This document shows positions 63,361-64,000 of a DNA stretch of 64,000 bases, one piece after another. The DNA is from JAKOWB01 sp038363005. Its GTDB lineage: Bacteria > Pseudomonadota > Alphaproteobacteria > Kiloniellales > JACOMY01. Below the pieces are notes generated by a model. The model had not been told where the DNA came from, did no database searches, and saw nothing but the letters and a program-made list of their open reading frames with translations. The translations under genes were made by a program, and so were the position numbers. Within the stretch, counting starts at the first letter, position 1. Each line of letters begins with the position of its first letter. The DNA is taken from NCBI GenBank assembly GCA_038363005.1, contig JBBQBI010000005.1:124001-188000 (forward strand), given 5' to 3'.

Positions 63361-64000
63361 ATGTTCAAAGTCTACAAGAAGGAGATGGAGTGGGGCGGCC
63401 GCCGCCTGACTCTGGAGACCGGCCGCATCGCGCGCCAGGCTGATGGCGCCGTGCTGGCGACCTACGGCAACACCGTGGTGCTCTGCACCGCGGTTGGCGC
63501 CAAAACGCCGCGCGTCGGCATCGACTTCTTCCCGCTGACCGTCAACTACCAGGAGAAGACCTTCGCCGCGGGCAAGATCCCCGGCGGCTTCTTCAAGCGC
63601 GAGGGCCGTCCGAGCGAGAAGGAGACCCTGGTCTCCCGCCTGATCGACCGGCCGATCCGCCCGCTGTTCCACAAGTCCTATCGCTGCGAGACGCAGATCG
63701 TCTGCACCGTCCTGAGCCACGACCTGGAGAACGATCCCGACGTGGTCGCCATGATCGGCGCCTCGGCGGCGCTGACCATCTCCGGCCTGCCCTTCATGGG
63801 CCCGATCGCCGCCGCGCGCGTCGGCTACAAGGACGGCCAGTACCTGCTGAACCCGACCACCAGCGAGCTGGACGAGAGCCAGCTCGACCTGGTGGTCGCC
63901 GGCACCCAGGACGGCGTGCTGATGGTGGAGTCCGAGGCCAAGGAGCTCAGCGAGGAAATCATGCTGGGCGCCGTGGTGCACGGTCACGAGCAGATGCAGG
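63361..64000 (+). CDS. pnp: Polynucleotide phosphorylase (3' truncated by window edge)
   Basis: The first 213 codons of PNPase, a 3'-5' exoribonuclease of the degradosome. FKVYKKEMEWGGRRLTLETG, IDFFPLTVNYQEKTFAAGKIPGGFFKREGRPSEKETL, SRLIDRPIRPLF and DLVVAGTQDGVLMVESEAKEL are the first RNase PH domain. ATG 63361 with AAGGA seven bases upstream. The catalytic second core and KH/S1 domains lie beyond the window. Confidence 0.96.
   Translation, partial: MFKVYKKEMEWGGRRLTLETGRIARQADGAVLATYGNTVVLCTAVGAKTPRVGIDFFPLTVNYQEKTFAAGKIPGGFFKREGRPSEKETLVSRLIDRPIRPLFHKSYRCETQIVCTVLSHDLENDPDVVAMIGASAALTISGLPFMGPIAAARVGYKDGQYLLNPTTSELDESQLDLVVAGTQDGVLMVESEAKELSEEIMLGAVVHGHEQMQ

Overview
The window is a contiguous stretch of a very GC-rich bacterial chromosome. 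It is densely coded, with short or overlapping gene junctions. An alphaproteobacterium of a Rhodospirillales-like lineage is the best inference. The supports are an aerobic-type cobaltochelatase CobT, a 1653-residue NAD-glutamate dehydrogenase, NdvB/NdvC-like beta-glucan genes, TRAP transport with PhyH-type oxygenases, a TauD-DUF971-Trm112-LON-thioredoxin neighbourhood, and the canonical rimP-nusA-ylxR-infB-rbfA-truB-rpsO-pnp cluster. The genus cannot be decided from the sequence alone.

Layout. 1-3.4 kb: 3' end of cobT, a nitronate-monooxygenase-like enzyme and a conserved hypothetical. 3.4-7.7 kb (minus strand): TauD dioxygenase, DUF971, Trm112-like, LON-domain protein, thioredoxin/TPR protein, methylglyoxal synthase and a YbaK-type editing protein. 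7.7-13.6 kb: a probable catabolic island (HpcH aldolase, PhyH dioxygenase, TRAP DctM/DctQ/DctP) with a divergent LuxR-type regulator. 13.6-20.8 kb: tRNA-Gly(GCC), a flavin monooxygenase, an MDR oxidoreductase, an O-methyltransferase, an ABC exporter and a second PhyH; the gaps carry four intergenic palindromic repeats. 20.8-22.7 kb: a membrane-anchored TIR protein and a polysaccharide-lyase-like gene broken by an in-frame TGA. 23-35.6 kb: an envelope/glycan region. It has two related histidine-rich multi-pass membrane proteins around an acyltransferase, then a glycosyltransferase, cupin, ATP-grasp protein, a GH17-GT2 beta-glucan synthase, a second GH17 membrane protein and small membrane/secreted partners. 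35.8-47.9 kb: NAD-GDH, a lower-GC small gene, a SpoU methyltransferase, a zinc-type asparaginase with a His/Asp-rich N-terminus, a quinone oxidoreductase, a methyltransferase, an EamA transporter, a DUF1127 protein, a DinB protein and a secreted tandem-repeat protein. 48-54 kb: a tripartite RND efflux operon whose outer-membrane gene is interrupted by TGA. 54-55.8 kb: an aminotransferase and a small secreted protein. 55.8-64 kb: the translation/transcription cluster, cut off inside pnp.

Points most worth a second look. (1) Two unrelated genes are interrupted by TGA where the family has tryptophan, and TAG rather than TGA is the commonest stop in the window by my count. (2) Two divergently placed membrane proteins share three His-centred motifs (HYxxQxxG, HxLQYxxxxW, NxHHYxxDxxxW), which suggests an uncharacterised membrane metalloenzyme family inside a glycan locus. 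(3) Short sequence matches lie upstream of genes in that same locus and may be a shared regulatory signal. (4) There is a TIR-transmembrane-extracytoplasmic fusion. (5) Two genes appear to need CTG as start codon. No CRISPR array, insertion sequence, prophage or integron was seen.
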